Part shown: positions 1-7,936 of the stretch, one piece after another
How the letters are laid out: each line of letters opens with the position of its first letter
Position numbering within the stretch: the first letter of the stretch is position 1
Assembly (NCBI RefSeq): GCF_009760925.1
Contig: NZ_VRLV01000002.1
Location: 496,001-560,000, forward strand
Source of the DNA: Nonomuraea typhae
GTDB lineage: Bacteria > Actinomycetota > Actinomycetes > Streptosporangiales > Streptosporangiaceae
Direction of reading: 5' to 3'
DNA: 64,000 nucleotides
Made by a program: the position numbers and the translations under genes
Notes under the pieces: model-generated
What the model saw: the letters and a program-made list of their open reading frames with translations, nothing else
The model's database searches: none
What the model was told of the DNA's origin: nothing

Positions 1-411
1 CCGCACCGACAACACCTCACCCGGATCGACGCGCATCCCGGCGAAGGCCGGCGCGAACCGCAGCACCGACGTGGACAGCACCCGATCGCCGATGTCCAGC
101 CGGTCCAGCGCCTCCAGCTGCTCCCGGGAGGCGGCGGCCGGCTTGTTCACGAACACCGGCACCTCGCTCTCCAGCACGTGGGCCAGCGCCGCCGGCACCT
201 GCGGGTTCGGCACGGTCAGCACCACCCCGTCGGGCCGCCCGGCCAGCAGCTCGCCCAGGCTTCCGGCGACCTCGGCTTCCGGGTGCTCCTGCACGAACCT
301 GGCCAGGCGGTCCGCGTCCGGCTCCCAAACGGCCAGGTGGGCGTGGTGGGTGAGGGTTCTGGCGTCGGTGTAGGGGTGACTGGTGGCCAGACCGGCCAGG
401 GCGATACGCAT
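1..411 (-). CDS. Gfo/Idh/MocA-family NAD(P)-dependent oxidoreductase, partial (C-terminus beyond window)
   Basis: The visible 137 codons are the N-terminal Rossmann domain of a Gfo/Idh/MocA-type dehydrogenase. The protein opens MRIALAGLATSHPYTDA, in which the usual GxGxxG is relaxed to GLATSH. It continues through LTVPNPQVPAALAHVLES and VFVNKPAA; the last matches the family EKP motif with Asn replacing Glu and retains the conserved Lys-Pro. Members oxidise or reduce sugars, inositols and related metabolites; the substrate cannot be told from this half. Upstream in-frame ATGs at 420 and 423 are alternative starts, and none has a strong ribosome-binding site. The gene runs off the left edge, so the substrate-binding half is not seen. 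Confidence 0.8.
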   Translation of the reverse strand, partial: MRIALAGLATSHPYTDARTLTHHAHLAVWEPDADRLARFVQEHPEAEVAGSLGELLAGRPDGVVLTVPNPQVPAALAHVLESEVPVFVNKPAAASREQLEALDRLDIGDRVLSTSVLRFAPAFAGMRVDPGEVLSVR

Positions 412-501
412 GGGCGCCATCATGGCATCGGGCTATTCGAGTGACAGACGGTGGTCGTGCGGGTACAGTCGATGTATCGCCACCCTCCTGCGGGAGGGAC
501 T

Positions 502-617
502 GGAAGTGGGCCCGGGTGGACCGCCGGACGACGGAAGCCCGGGCATGCGCCTAGCCGCCCCCTGCGGGGGGAACGGAAGTGGGCCCGGGTGGACCGCCGG
601 ACGACGGAAGCCCGGGC
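502..617. repeat. Two-copy 73-bp-period repeat with conserved stem-loops
   Basis: A 43-bp core (502-544 and 575-617) is repeated with no difference I can see. Each core carries a dyad of GCCCGGG with CCCGGGC. Each is preceded by a short hairpin: CCCTCC-TGC-GGAGGG before copy 1 and CCCCC-TGC-GGGGG before copy 2. The stem sequence differs but pairing is preserved. The pair lies between the DUF3800-like gene, which ends 8 bp from copy 2, and the start of the MocA-type gene, both on the minus strand. A double transcription terminator or mRNA 3'-end structure is the simplest reading. Confidence 0.75.
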
Positions 618-624
618 TTGCGAC

Positions 625-1200
625 TTACCGGGTGTCTACCGCCAGGATTCGCATCCCCCGGCCGACCTGCTGCCAGAAGCTGTCGCTCCCTCGCTCCGCC
701 AACGCTCGCGCACCCGCGACGATGTCGGGCAACCACAGCAGCGGCTCACTCTCCGGATCACACCAGTCCGGCCGAAGCCCCGGCGGCATCGCATTGCAAC
801 CTCGCATCGCCGCGATCATCTCCCTGTCAAGCCGGTCGAGATCACCCTGACGGCGTTCGATCAGCATGTCGCTGATCCCGAAGTCGCGGAGCTTCCACAG
901 CAAGTGCCCCATGCACTTGCGCCGCGCCCTCTCCTGCTTCTTGGGATTGAGATTCATACCCACGACCATGACACCCTTCGGTCGCAGGCCCGCCACGACC
1001 TCGATGAGATGAGCGCGGCGTTTGTCGTTCTCGTCGTGCCAATGCAGGCGGCGCTGCCCACGCTCCAGAAGCGACCGAAGCACGTCGCGTTGAGCATCGG
1101 CCTGATCCGATGTCACAAGCATGGCGACAAGAAGGTATCGACCGTGGGAGAGCACCATCGACTCATCCACATAGGCGGTGGAGGGGGAAGGGACGTTCAC
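625..1200 (-). CDS. DUF3800-like protein
   Basis: The 191-residue protein has the N-terminal AYVDES signature of DUF3800-type proteins at about residues 9-14. It also has RRLHWHDENDKRR near residue 52 and a C-terminal EPLLWLPDIVAGA block, where the Asp aligns with the last acidic residue of the family. DUF3800 is thought to have an RNase H-like fold, but the biochemical role is unknown; some members neighbour mobile or defence genes. The start is GTG with no clear Shine-Dalgarno sequence. A 17-bp palindrome lies 22 bp upstream, suggesting a regulated promoter. The gene stands alone between hyuB and the repeat pair. Family assignment is fairly secure and function is not. Confidence 0.65.
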   Translation of the reverse strand: MNVPSPSTAYVDESMVLSHGRYLLVAMLVTSDQADAQRDVLRSLLERGQRRLHWHDENDKRRAHLIEVVAGLRPKGVMVVGMNLNPKKQERARRKCMGHLLWKLRDFGISDMLIERRQGDLDRLDREMIAAMRGCNAMPPGLRPDWCDPESEPLLWLPDIVAGARALAERGSDSFWQQVGRGMRILAVDTR

Positions 1201-1222
1201 GACGGATCATGCTAGCGATCCC

Positions 1223-1239
1223 CATTACTCCCCGTAATG
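1223..1239. promoter_or_regulatory. 17-bp palindrome upstream of the DUF3800-like gene
   Basis: CATTAC-TCCCC-GTAATG is a perfect 6-bp inverted repeat with a 5-bp spacer. It lies between the hyuB stop codon and the GTG of the DUF3800-like gene, and is AT-rich against its surroundings. Its position fits an operator or promoter element for the minus-strand gene. The regulator is unknown. Confidence 0.45.
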
Positions 1240-1245
1240 AGAACT

Positions 1246-3057
1246 TTACAGTTCGTCTACCTCCGCCGTGGTTCGCCCACCGGAGAGCTTGGGATACCCC
1301 GGCCCCCGATCGAAGAAGGGCGCCGCTGTGGGCCGGAGGCGGGCGCGGAGTTCGGCGGTGCCCTGTTCGTCGATGCGGTCGCCGTCCAGGACGACGCCGT
1401 AGTCGCCCAGCGCCCCGGCGATCGAGACCTTCCCGTCGCGCACGTCGGCCGCCACCGCCCGCGGGTCGCGGTCGTACGGAGAGCCCCAGCCGCCGCCCCC
1501 GGTGGTGCGGATGCGGATGACCTCGCCCGCCTGCACCGGATGGTCGTCGACCAGCCCTTCCATCTCCTTGCCCGCCACCTCGACGCGGAACGGCCGCCCG
1601 GCCAGCCCTCCGTTGACACCCCAGCACGACAGGATCGAGCGGTCGGCGATCGACATGTACGAGGCGTCGCGCAGCATCCTGATGTGCTTGTCGTAGCCGA
1701 GCCCGCCGCGGAACAGCCCCGGCCCGCCCGAGTCGCAGGCCAGCGCGAGGCGTTCCACACGGAAGGGCCATCGCGCCTCGGCGAACTCGACCGGGATGTT
1801 ACGGCTGTCGGGCACGACGTGGATGGTGTCCTCGCCGTCGGCGTACCATCTCCCGCCCGAGCCGCCACCCAGCACCTCTCGCATCAGGTACGGCCGGCCG
1901 TCGGCGTCGAGCCCGTGGATGCCGGTGTAGCGGATGGTCTCCTGGTCGGCCGGCATCCGACCGCCGGTCGCCTTGGCCAGGACCCCGGCCAGCACCCCCA
2001 GCAGGCGCAGGATGACGAAGGTGCGGGCGTTGGTCGGGGCGGGGAAGATCGGGGTGAGCAGGGTGCCCTTGTCCGGGAAGCGCATCTCGATGAGCGGGAC
2101 CACGCCCTCGTTGACGTCGAGTTCGGCCATGCGCTCCGGGGTGTCGGCGAGGTTCCGGAGGATCGGGGCGAGCCACTTCTTGAGGAAGACGCCGTCGGCG
2201 TAGTCGCCCGCGTGGTTGATGGGGCCCTTGGCCTGGGGCGAGGTGCCGGTGAAGTCGATGGTCAGGGGGGCGGGGCGGGTGTGGTCGACGGTGAGCGTGA
2301 TGCGCTGGGCGTGCAGGCGGGGCTCGTCGACGCCGTCGTGCTCGGCGTAGTCCTCCCACACGTAGACCCCTTCGGGAACCTTGGCCAGCAGTTCCCGGCG
2401 GAAGGTCTCGGTGGTCTTGGCGATGATCGCGTCGAAGCACTCCTCGACGGCGGCTCTGCCGTACCTCTCGAAGAGTTCGGCGAGCCGGCGCGCGCCCATG
2501 AGGCAGGCGGAGCATTCGGCGTCCAGGTCGCCGGCGAGCGAGTCGGGCATGCGGGAGTTGCGGGTCATGATGCGCAGGGCGGCCTCGTTCGGGACGCCCT
2601 GGTCCCAGAGTTTGATGGGCGGGACCATGAGGCCCTCCTCGAACACGCTGCGGGCGTGCGAGGGCATGCTCCCGGGTACGGCGCCGCCGATGTCGTCGTG
2701 GTGGCCGAACGCCTGGACGAAGGCGACCACCTCGCCCTCGTGGAAGACGGGCACGGTGACGCACAGGTCGGGCAGGTGGCCGATGCCGCCTTCGGAGAGG
2801 TAGACGTCGTTGTGGAAGTAGACGTCGCCCTCGTGCATCGTTTCGATGGGGAAGTCACGGACGATCGGCTGGACGAGGGCGCTGTAGGAGCGGCCGGTGA
2901 GCTTTCTGAGCTTGCGGTCGTGGATGCCGGCGCGGAAGTCGTGGGCGTCGCGGATCATCGGCGAGCGGGCCGTGCGCGCGATCGCGGTCTCGACCTCCTT
3001 CTCGACCGAGGCCAGCGTGCCTTCGACGATCTCGGTGAGAATCGGGTCTGCGCTCAT
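1246..3057 (-). CDS. hyuB: Hydantoinase B/oxoprolinase family protein (HyuB-like)
   Basis: The 603-residue protein covers the whole hydantoinase_B domain, the usual length for the family. It starts MSADPILTEIVEGTLASVEKE, continues through the HEGDVYFHNDVYLSEGGIGHLPD block near residue 75, and ends with the glycine-rich TTGGGGWGSPYDRDP segment. HyuB pairs with HyuA in ATP-dependent opening of five-membered cyclic amides: N-methylhydantoin, 5-oxoproline, or acetone-carboxylase-like reactions. It lies 16 bp downstream of hyuA on the same strand, so the two are one operon and probably one cytoplasmic complex. The substrate is not decided by sequence; the purine/pyrimidine genes elsewhere in the window make a hydantoin or ureide plausible. 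That last step is inference. Confidence 0.9.
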   Translation of the reverse strand: MSADPILTEIVEGTLASVEKEVETAIARTARSPMIRDAHDFRAGIHDRKLRKLTGRSYSALVQPIVRDFPIETMHEGDVYFHNDVYLSEGGIGHLPDLCVTVPVFHEGEVVAFVQAFGHHDDIGGAVPGSMPSHARSVFEEGLMVPPIKLWDQGVPNEAALRIMTRNSRMPDSLAGDLDAECSACLMGARRLAELFERYGRAAVEECFDAIIAKTTETFRRELLAKVPEGVYVWEDYAEHDGVDEPRLHAQRITLTVDHTRPAPLTIDFTGTSPQAKGPINHAGDYADGVFLKKWLAPILRNLADTPERMAELDVNEGVVPLIEMRFPDKGTLLTPIFPAPTNARTFVILRLLGVLAGVLAKATGGRMPADQETIRYTGIHGLDADGRPYLMREVLGGGSGGRWYADGEDTIHVVPDSRNIPVEFAEARWPFRVERLALACDSGGPGLFRGGLGYDKHIRMLRDASYMSIADRSILSCWGVNGGLAGRPFRVEVAGKEMEGLVDDHPVQAGEVIRIRTTGGGGWGSPYDRDPRAVAADVRDGKVSIAGALGDYGVVLDGDRIDEQGTAELRARLRPTAAPFFDRGPGYPKLSGGRTTAEVDEL

Positions 3058-3073
3058 GGGTCACTCACCCTCC

Positions 3074-5113
3074 TCATTCGCCGCGTCGGGTTCGTTCCGC
3101 ATTCCGGCGCACCTCCAGATTTCCGTACTCGTCCACCTTGGCTTGGAAGCCGGGGTGGAGCGGGAGCGTGGAGCCGTACTCCTCGATGACCGCCGGGCCC
3201 TCGACCACCGTGCCCGGGGCGAGGCCGGCGCGCTGGTGGATGGGGGTTTCCGGGGTGGGATGGTCGAAGTGCACGGCTCGCGTCCCGGGTTCCGGTGCCG
3301 TGGCGGGGGCCCCCAGGCGGCGGATGGCCGGGCGGGTGATGGGGCCGATGCCGGAGACGCGCAGGTTGACCCATTCGACCGTGTGCCGAGGGTTGTCGCG
3401 GTAGGCGTAGCCGTACAGCTTCTCGTGGGCCGTGTGGAAGCGCTCGGCGACCTCCGCGCGCCAGTCCGCGTCCACCTCGCCGGGCGGGGCCGGGACGCGG
3501 ACCTCGTACGCCTGGCCGTAGTAGCGCAGGTCGGCGCTGCGGGCGTAGAGGGGGTCGTCGAAGCCTTCGCGGTCCAGGGCGGCCGCGGCGGCGGACTCGA
3601 GTTCGGCGAAGATCCGGCCGGCCGTGTCCAGGTCGAGGGAGCGGGTCACGTGGGTGCGGACGTAGTCGTTCTTGACGTCCACCGTGAGCAGGCCGAACGC
3701 CGAGACGTTGCCCGGGTCCCGTGGCACGACCACCGCGGGCAGGCCCAGGATGTCGATGAGGCGGCAGGCCAGCAGCGGGCCGGAGCCGCCGAAGGTCACC
3801 AGCGGGAAGTCGCGCACGTCCAGGCCGCGTTTGACGGTCAGGCGGCGGATGGCGTTGCTCTGGTTGAACGCGCTGATCTCCAGGATGCCGGTGGCGGTGC
3901 GTTCCGGGCTGATGCCGAGCTTGCCGGCGAGTTCCTCGATGCCGGTGCGGGCGGCGACGACGTCCAGGGGGATCTCGCCGCCGAGGAGATGCGGCGGGAT
4001 GCGGCCCAGGTAGACGTGGGCGTCGGTCACCGTCACCTCGGAGCCGCCGCGGCCGTAGCAGAGGGGGCCGGGGTCGGCGCCCGCGCTCTTCGGTCCTACC
4101 TTGAGCGTGCCCTCGGGTGTGATCCAGGCGATCGAGCCGCCGCCGGCGCCGACGGTGACGATGTCGATCATCGGGATCTTGCACGGGTAGCGGCCGACGG
4201 CGCCCTCGGTGGTCGTCGAGGGCTCGCCGTCCAGGACGACGGCCACGTCGGTGGAGGTGCCGCCGCCGTCCAGCGTGATGACCGAGGGGTGGCCGGCCGT
4301 CGAGGCGATGAGCGCCGCCCCGAGCGCGCCGGCCGCGGGGCCGGACAGCACCGTGGTGATCGGCTGGTGGACGACCTCGCGGGCCGACAGGATGCCGCCG
4401 TTGGACTTCATCACCGAGAACGGCATGCCGAGCCGGTCGGCGAGGTTGGCGATGTAGCGGCGCATGACCGGTTTGACGGCGGCGTCCACGAGTGTGGTGA
4501 CCGAGCGCTCGTACTCGCGATACTCCCGCAGCACGTCGCTGGAGAGCGAGACGACGGCCTCCGGGTGCTCGCGTTCCAGCACCTCGCGCATGCGGCGCTC
4601 GTGCTCGGGGTTGGCGTAGGAATGCAGAAAACAGACCCCGACGGCGGTGACGCCCTTGGCGCGGAACCAGCGCGCGGCCTCGGCCGCCTGCTCCTCGGAG
4701 AACGGCCGCACCTCGTTGCCGAGGTGGTCCAGGCGTCCGCCGACGGTCTTGACCAGGTGCACCGGGACGATGCGCGGCGGCTTGACCCAGAAGTAGGAGT
4801 TGCCGTAACCGTCGGGCACGCTCTGCCGGGCGATCTCCAGGATGAACTCGAAGCCCTCGGTGGTGATGAAGCCGAGCCCCGAGATGCGGTCTTCCAGGAG
4901 CTGGTTGGTGGCGACGGTGGTGCCGTGCACCACGGAGCCGACGTCGAGCTCGCCGAGCTTCTCGATGCCGGCGATGAACCCGTCTGCCGGGTTCGCCGGG
5001 GTCGAGGGGGTCTTCGTGGTGACGACCTCACCGGTCTGCTCGTCCACCGCGACCACATCGGTGAACGTGCCGCCGGTGTCGACGCCGATCCGCACGCTAC
5101 GCATGCTTGTCAT
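3074..5113 (-). CDS. hyuA: Hydantoinase A/oxoprolinase family protein (HyuA-like, ATP-binding subunit)
   Basis: This is the 679-residue partner of HyuB. The N-terminal actin-like ATPase segment reads VRIGVDTGGTFTDVVAVD, followed by VVHGTTVATNQLLEDR near residue 65. The core has ITLDGGGTSTDVAVV and the conserved GADPGPLCYGRGG near residue 345. These features define hydantoinase/5-oxoprolinase subunit A, which phosphorylates the cyclic amide. In-frame ATGs exist at 5113 and 5104, and neither has a clear ribosome-binding site. It is first of the two-gene hyuA-hyuB operon. The gene upstream encodes a small membrane protein in the same direction, 33 bp away, and its link to hyu function is unknown. 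Confidence 0.9.
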   Translation of the reverse strand: MTSMRSVRIGVDTGGTFTDVVAVDEQTGEVVTTKTPSTPANPADGFIAGIEKLGELDVGSVVHGTTVATNQLLEDRISGLGFITTEGFEFILEIARQSVPDGYGNSYFWVKPPRIVPVHLVKTVGGRLDHLGNEVRPFSEEQAAEAARWFRAKGVTAVGVCFLHSYANPEHERRMREVLEREHPEAVVSLSSDVLREYREYERSVTTLVDAAVKPVMRRYIANLADRLGMPFSVMKSNGGILSAREVVHQPITTVLSGPAAGALGAALIASTAGHPSVITLDGGGTSTDVAVVLDGEPSTTTEGAVGRYPCKIPMIDIVTVGAGGGSIAWITPEGTLKVGPKSAGADPGPLCYGRGGSEVTVTDAHVYLGRIPPHLLGGEIPLDVVAARTGIEELAGKLGISPERTATGILEISAFNQSNAIRRLTVKRGLDVRDFPLVTFGGSGPLLACRLIDILGLPAVVVPRDPGNVSAFGLLTVDVKNDYVRTHVTRSLDLDTAGRIFAELESAAAAALDREGFDDPLYARSADLRYYGQAYEVRVPAPPGEVDADWRAEVAERFHTAHEKLYGYAYRDNPRHTVEWVNLRVSGIGPITRPAIRRLGAPATAPEPGTRAVHFDHPTPETPIHQRAGLAPGTVVEGPAVIEEYGSTLPLHPGFQAKVDEYGNLEVRRNAERTRRGE

Positions 5114-5146
5114 GTGTAGTGGGCTCGGATAACAGACGGATTGCCA

Positions 5147-5530
5147 TCAGGTACGCCGCTTGCCAAGGACTTCGTCGATGACGCGGGGCGCGTTCTGCGT
5201 GCCCACGTAGGCTGCCAGCCGTACCACCATTTCCTGGGATTTCGCCAGCTCGGCTTCGACGCGGGCCTTGCCGGACTGGCCGGCCTGCACGCCGAAGTAG
5301 GCGCCGATGATCGTGCCCACCACTCCGGCCACGCCCGCGAACAGCGCCGCGAACTCCCGGGTCGCGAAGACGGCGGCCCCGAAGGCGACCAGAATCGCGA
5401 TGATGCCGGTGACCACGACGAAGAAGCCGTAGCGCCAGCGGGCGGCGTCCGCCTGGGCGGCGGTGATGTCGTCGGCCGTCATCATGGCGTCCAGCGCGGG
5501 CGGCTTTTCGGCGGGTTTCTCTGTGACCAA
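5147..5530 (-). CDS. Small two-helix membrane protein, unknown function
   Basis: I place the start at a TTG (5530) because a strong AGGAGG lies 5 nt upstream of it. The longer frame would run back into the thymidine kinase coding region. The 127-residue product has a Pro/Lys-rich cytoplasmic start, a first membrane helix (YGFFVVVTGIIAILVAFGAA), a second glycine-rich helix (AGVAGVVGTIIGAYFGVQAG) and a charged C-terminal tail of about 45 residues. No enzymatic motif is visible. It is divergent from tdk, with about 60 bp of shared promoter region, and is followed by hyuAB on the same strand. I do not recognise the family. Confidence 0.7.
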   Translation of the reverse strand: MVTEKPAEKPPALDAMMTADDITAAQADAARWRYGFFVVVTGIIAILVAFGAAVFATREFAALFAGVAGVVGTIIGAYFGVQAGQSGKARVEAELAKSQEMVVRLAAYVGTQNAPRVIDEVLGKRRT

Positions 5531-5591
5531 GGCGTCCTCCTGATGCTCCTGGGACAAATCTCCCATAAGCCAACCGCTAAGGTGGCACTCC

Positions 5592-6236
5592 GTGACCGAA
5601 TCGTCTGCTCTGTCTGCCGCACCTTCAGCCAACGGCCGCGACGCCGTGCTGAAGTATTACTTCGGCCCCATGGACTGTGGTAAGTCCACGCTGGCGCTGC
5701 AGCTGAACTACAACCACGGCAGGCAGGGACGGCGCGGGCTCGTGCTCACCAAGCACGACCGCTCCGGCGGGCCGCAGGTGACCAGCCGCATCGGCCTCGG
5801 GCAGGAGGCCATCGAGGTGGAGGACGGGCTCGACCTGGTCGCCCTCGTCACCGGCCACGACCGCATCGACTACCTGATCTGCGACGAGGCGTGCTTCTAC
5901 TCCGTGGCGCAGATCGAGCAGCTGGCCGACCTGGTGGACGAGCACGGCATCGACGTCTACGCCTTCGGGCTGGCCTCCGACTTCCGGTCGGTGATGTTCC
6001 CGGCGGCCCAGCGGTTGTTCGAGCTGGCCGACGAGGTCTGCAAGCTGCAGGTGGAGGTGCTGTGCTGGTGCGGGCGGCCCGGGCAGCTCAACGCCCGGGT
6101 GGTGGGGGGTGTGATGGTCCGCATGGGTGAGCAGGTCGTCATCGGCGACACGGACGCCTCCCCGGTGCGGTATCAGGTGCTGTGCCGCCGCCATCACCGC
6201 GCGGGCGACCTGGGCGAGGGCCTGCGCGGGCTTTAA
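5592..6236 (+). CDS. tdk: Thymidine kinase (type II, zinc-binding)
   Basis: The 214-residue enzyme phosphorylates thymidine to dTMP in the pyrimidine salvage pathway. Visible motifs are the P-loop GPMDCGKST (about residues 25-33), the Walker-B-like DEACFYS near residue 98, and the lasso/zinc region with CWCG and a late CRRHH, the four-ligand zinc ribbon of type II kinases. The start is GTG; the first 16 residues are a variable tail before the catalytic core. It is convergent with the DsbA-like gene, only 6 bp away, so the two 3' ends must share or overlap terminators. The assignment is secure. Confidence 0.95.
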   Translation: MTESSALSAAPSANGRDAVLKYYFGPMDCGKSTLALQLNYNHGRQGRRGLVLTKHDRSGGPQVTSRIGLGQEAIEVEDGLDLVALVTGHDRIDYLICDEACFYSVAQIEQLADLVDEHGIDVYAFGLASDFRSVMFPAAQRLFELADEVCKLQVEVLCWCGRPGQLNARVVGGVMVRMGEQVVIGDTDASPVRYQVLCRRHHRAGDLGEGLRGL

Positions 6237-6242
6237 AACGTT

Positions 6243-6911
6243 TCAGATCGCGCAGCTGTCGTCGGCGCAGCCGTCCGCGGGGGCGGCCAGGAGGGTGATC
6301 GGCTTCTGTCCCGTGCGCTCGGCCACCTCGTCCAGCGCCGCCACGAACGTCTCGTACGGCTGCGCCCCCGAGACCGCGAACTGCCCCTCGAACAGGAACA
6401 GCGGCACGCCGGAGATCCCGAGCTGCCGGGCCCGCGCCAGGTGCTCGCTCACCTCGGCCCCGCCCTGGCCGTCGTCCGTGACGCCGGCGTCGGCGGCCAG
6501 CTTGGCCAGCACGTCCGGGTCGCCCACGTTGAGCCCGTCGGTGAAGTGCGCCCGGAACAGCCGGTGCGCCATCTCCTCGCCCTTGCCCTGGGCGGTGGCG
6601 ACCTCGATGAGGCGGTGCGCCTCGGCGGTGTTGGCGCTGACGGCCGCGTCGAAGTTCAGCTCCAGGCCCTCCTGCTCGGCCACGGCCGTGACCTGCCCGG
6701 TCATCTGGCCGATGTTCGGGCCGAACTTGCGCTCCAGGGCGCCCAGCAGCGGCTCGCCCTCGAGCGGGGCGTCGGGGTTGAGCTGGAAGGGGCGCATCGT
6801 GATCTCCACGGTGCCGCCCTTGGCCCGGAACGCCTCGGCGGCGCGGGCGAAGCGGGTGTGCCCGATGTAGCACCAGGGACAGACGACGTCGGAAAAGATT
6901 TCAACTTTCAC
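6243..6911 (-). CDS. DsbA family oxidoreductase (FrnE-like)
   Basis: The 222-residue protein begins VKVEIFSDVVCPWCYIGH, with a CPWC redox motif at residues 11-14. It then has the helical insertion and the cis-Pro loop GISGVPLFLF near residue 160, typical of cytoplasmic DsbA/FrnE proteins. There is no signal peptide, so it acts inside the cell on disulfides or as a 2-hydroxychromene-2-carboxylate-isomerase-like enzyme. The C-terminus DGCADDSCAI adds two cysteines, possibly an extra redox pair. The start is GTG; a longer open frame upstream overlaps the neighbouring gene in another frame and is not supported. The next gene upstream on the same strand ends 40 bp away. Confidence 0.88.
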   Translation of the reverse strand: MKVEIFSDVVCPWCYIGHTRFARAAEAFRAKGGTVEITMRPFQLNPDAPLEGEPLLGALERKFGPNIGQMTGQVTAVAEQEGLELNFDAAVSANTAEAHRLIEVATAQGKGEEMAHRLFRAHFTDGLNVGDPDVLAKLAADAGVTDDGQGGAEVSEHLARARQLGISGVPLFLFEGQFAVSGAQPYETFVAALDEVAERTGQKPITLLAAPADGCADDSCAI

Positions 6912-6951
6912 GTACCAGCACAACCACCGGCTCCCGCCCCGGCATTCCAGA

Positions 6952-7848
6952 TCACCCCGCGGCCAGCTCCTCCAGCCGGAACGGCAGGTAACCGGAGTCG
7001 TCCACCAGCGCCGACGCCCCGCGCCACCAGCCGAACCACTCGGCCGAGCGCCACATCCAGTCGACCCGCTCGATGGCGGCGACCACGTCGCCGACCGTCC
7101 GCCACTGCTCGCCCAGCTGCTCCTGGCCGGCGCCGTGCCGCAGCGCCCACGAGCGCAGAATGCCCACGGCCCGTTTGTCCACCTCGCGGGCGTAAGGGTC
7201 GGGATCCTCGCCGGGCAACCGGTGCGGGCCGAGCCCGGCGGCCACACCCCAGCTCCACTGCGCCTCGGCGGGCCGGGAGTAGCGCAGCGAGTGGAAGTCG
7301 AGGTTGGACCCGAGGTCGTCGTCGGGGCGCCGGGTCACCACCGCGTCCAGGCGCCCGCCCGCGTCGAAGTGCACCACGAGCCGCTGGCCGGGCTTGACGC
7401 CGGAGGGCAGCTCGAAGCGGTCCTCGGCCTGCCAGGAGTTGAGGTCCACCTCGGCGACCGGACGGCCCCAGAGCTGGTCGGCGGCGTCGTCGGCGATCCA
7501 GGCGGCGATCATCTCCAGCGCGGTGAGATCGGTCCAGGGCTCGATGGCGACAGCCGTGCGCAGCACCTCGTCGGGGGCGGGCAGCTTGCCGCCGCGGGTG
7601 CGCGCCCACCACTCCTCGCCCAGTTCACGGGTACCGACGAGCAGCGCGGCGATGGCCGCCAGCTCGGCCGAGCGACGGGTCAGCGAGGCGCCGAGCGCCA
7701 GATCCAGACAGCGGCCGGCGCGCTCATGGCCGAGTACGGGCACCGCGTCGCCGATGAGCAGTTCGGCGGTCGGGCGCTCCTCGCCGAGCAGGTTGCGGAC
7801 AACCCGCCTGGCCTCGGTTCTGGCATCTTCAGCATGTGCCTGGCGCAT
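6952..7848 (-). CDS. Conserved hypothetical protein, probably soluble
   Basis: The 298-residue product begins MRQAHAEDARTEARRVV. An open frame continues upstream, but it crosses into the sequence behind the CoxG-like gene and lacks a ribosome-binding site. No signal peptide or membrane helix is visible. The middle is rich in Trp and acidic residues (EPWTDLTALEMIAAWIADDAADQLWG). The C-terminal 80 residues contain several tryptophans (VDWMWRSAEWFGWWRG). I do not recognise a characterised domain; similar actinomycete proteins are annotated as hypothetical. It sits between coxG-like and dsbA-like genes in the same direction. Confidence 0.65.
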   Translation of the reverse strand: MRQAHAEDARTEARRVVRNLLGEERPTAELLIGDAVPVLGHERAGRCLDLALGASLTRRSAELAAIAALLVGTRELGEEWWARTRGGKLPAPDEVLRTAVAIEPWTDLTALEMIAAWIADDAADQLWGRPVAEVDLNSWQAEDRFELPSGVKPGQRLVVHFDAGGRLDAVVTRRPDDDLGSNLDFHSLRYSRPAEAQWSWGVAAGLGPHRLPGEDPDPYAREVDKRAVGILRSWALRHGAGQEQLGEQWRTVGDVVAAIERVDWMWRSAEWFGWWRGASALVDDSGYLPFRLEELAAG

Positions 7849-7936
7849 ACTTGCAACGCTACGCCGGGAGATCCTTTTCCGCGAGTGGTCCCAGACCCGC
7901 CCAGAGGGTACGGCGGGCCGCCCCCCGGCACCGGCG

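Noticed and set aside
474..617. CRISPR-like array: two hairpin units with GGAAG ends near a DUF3800-like gene
   Set aside because: The supposed spacers would be identical while the supposed repeats differ, the reverse of a CRISPR array; only two units and no cas gene are present.
1237..3189. Long plus-strand frame opposite hyuB (and similar long frames opposite hyuA, coxL-like and polA-like genes)
   Set aside because: Antisense frames in high-GC coding DNA stay open by codon bias; they give Arg/Gly/Val-rich or His/Asp-rich low-complexity products and no domain.
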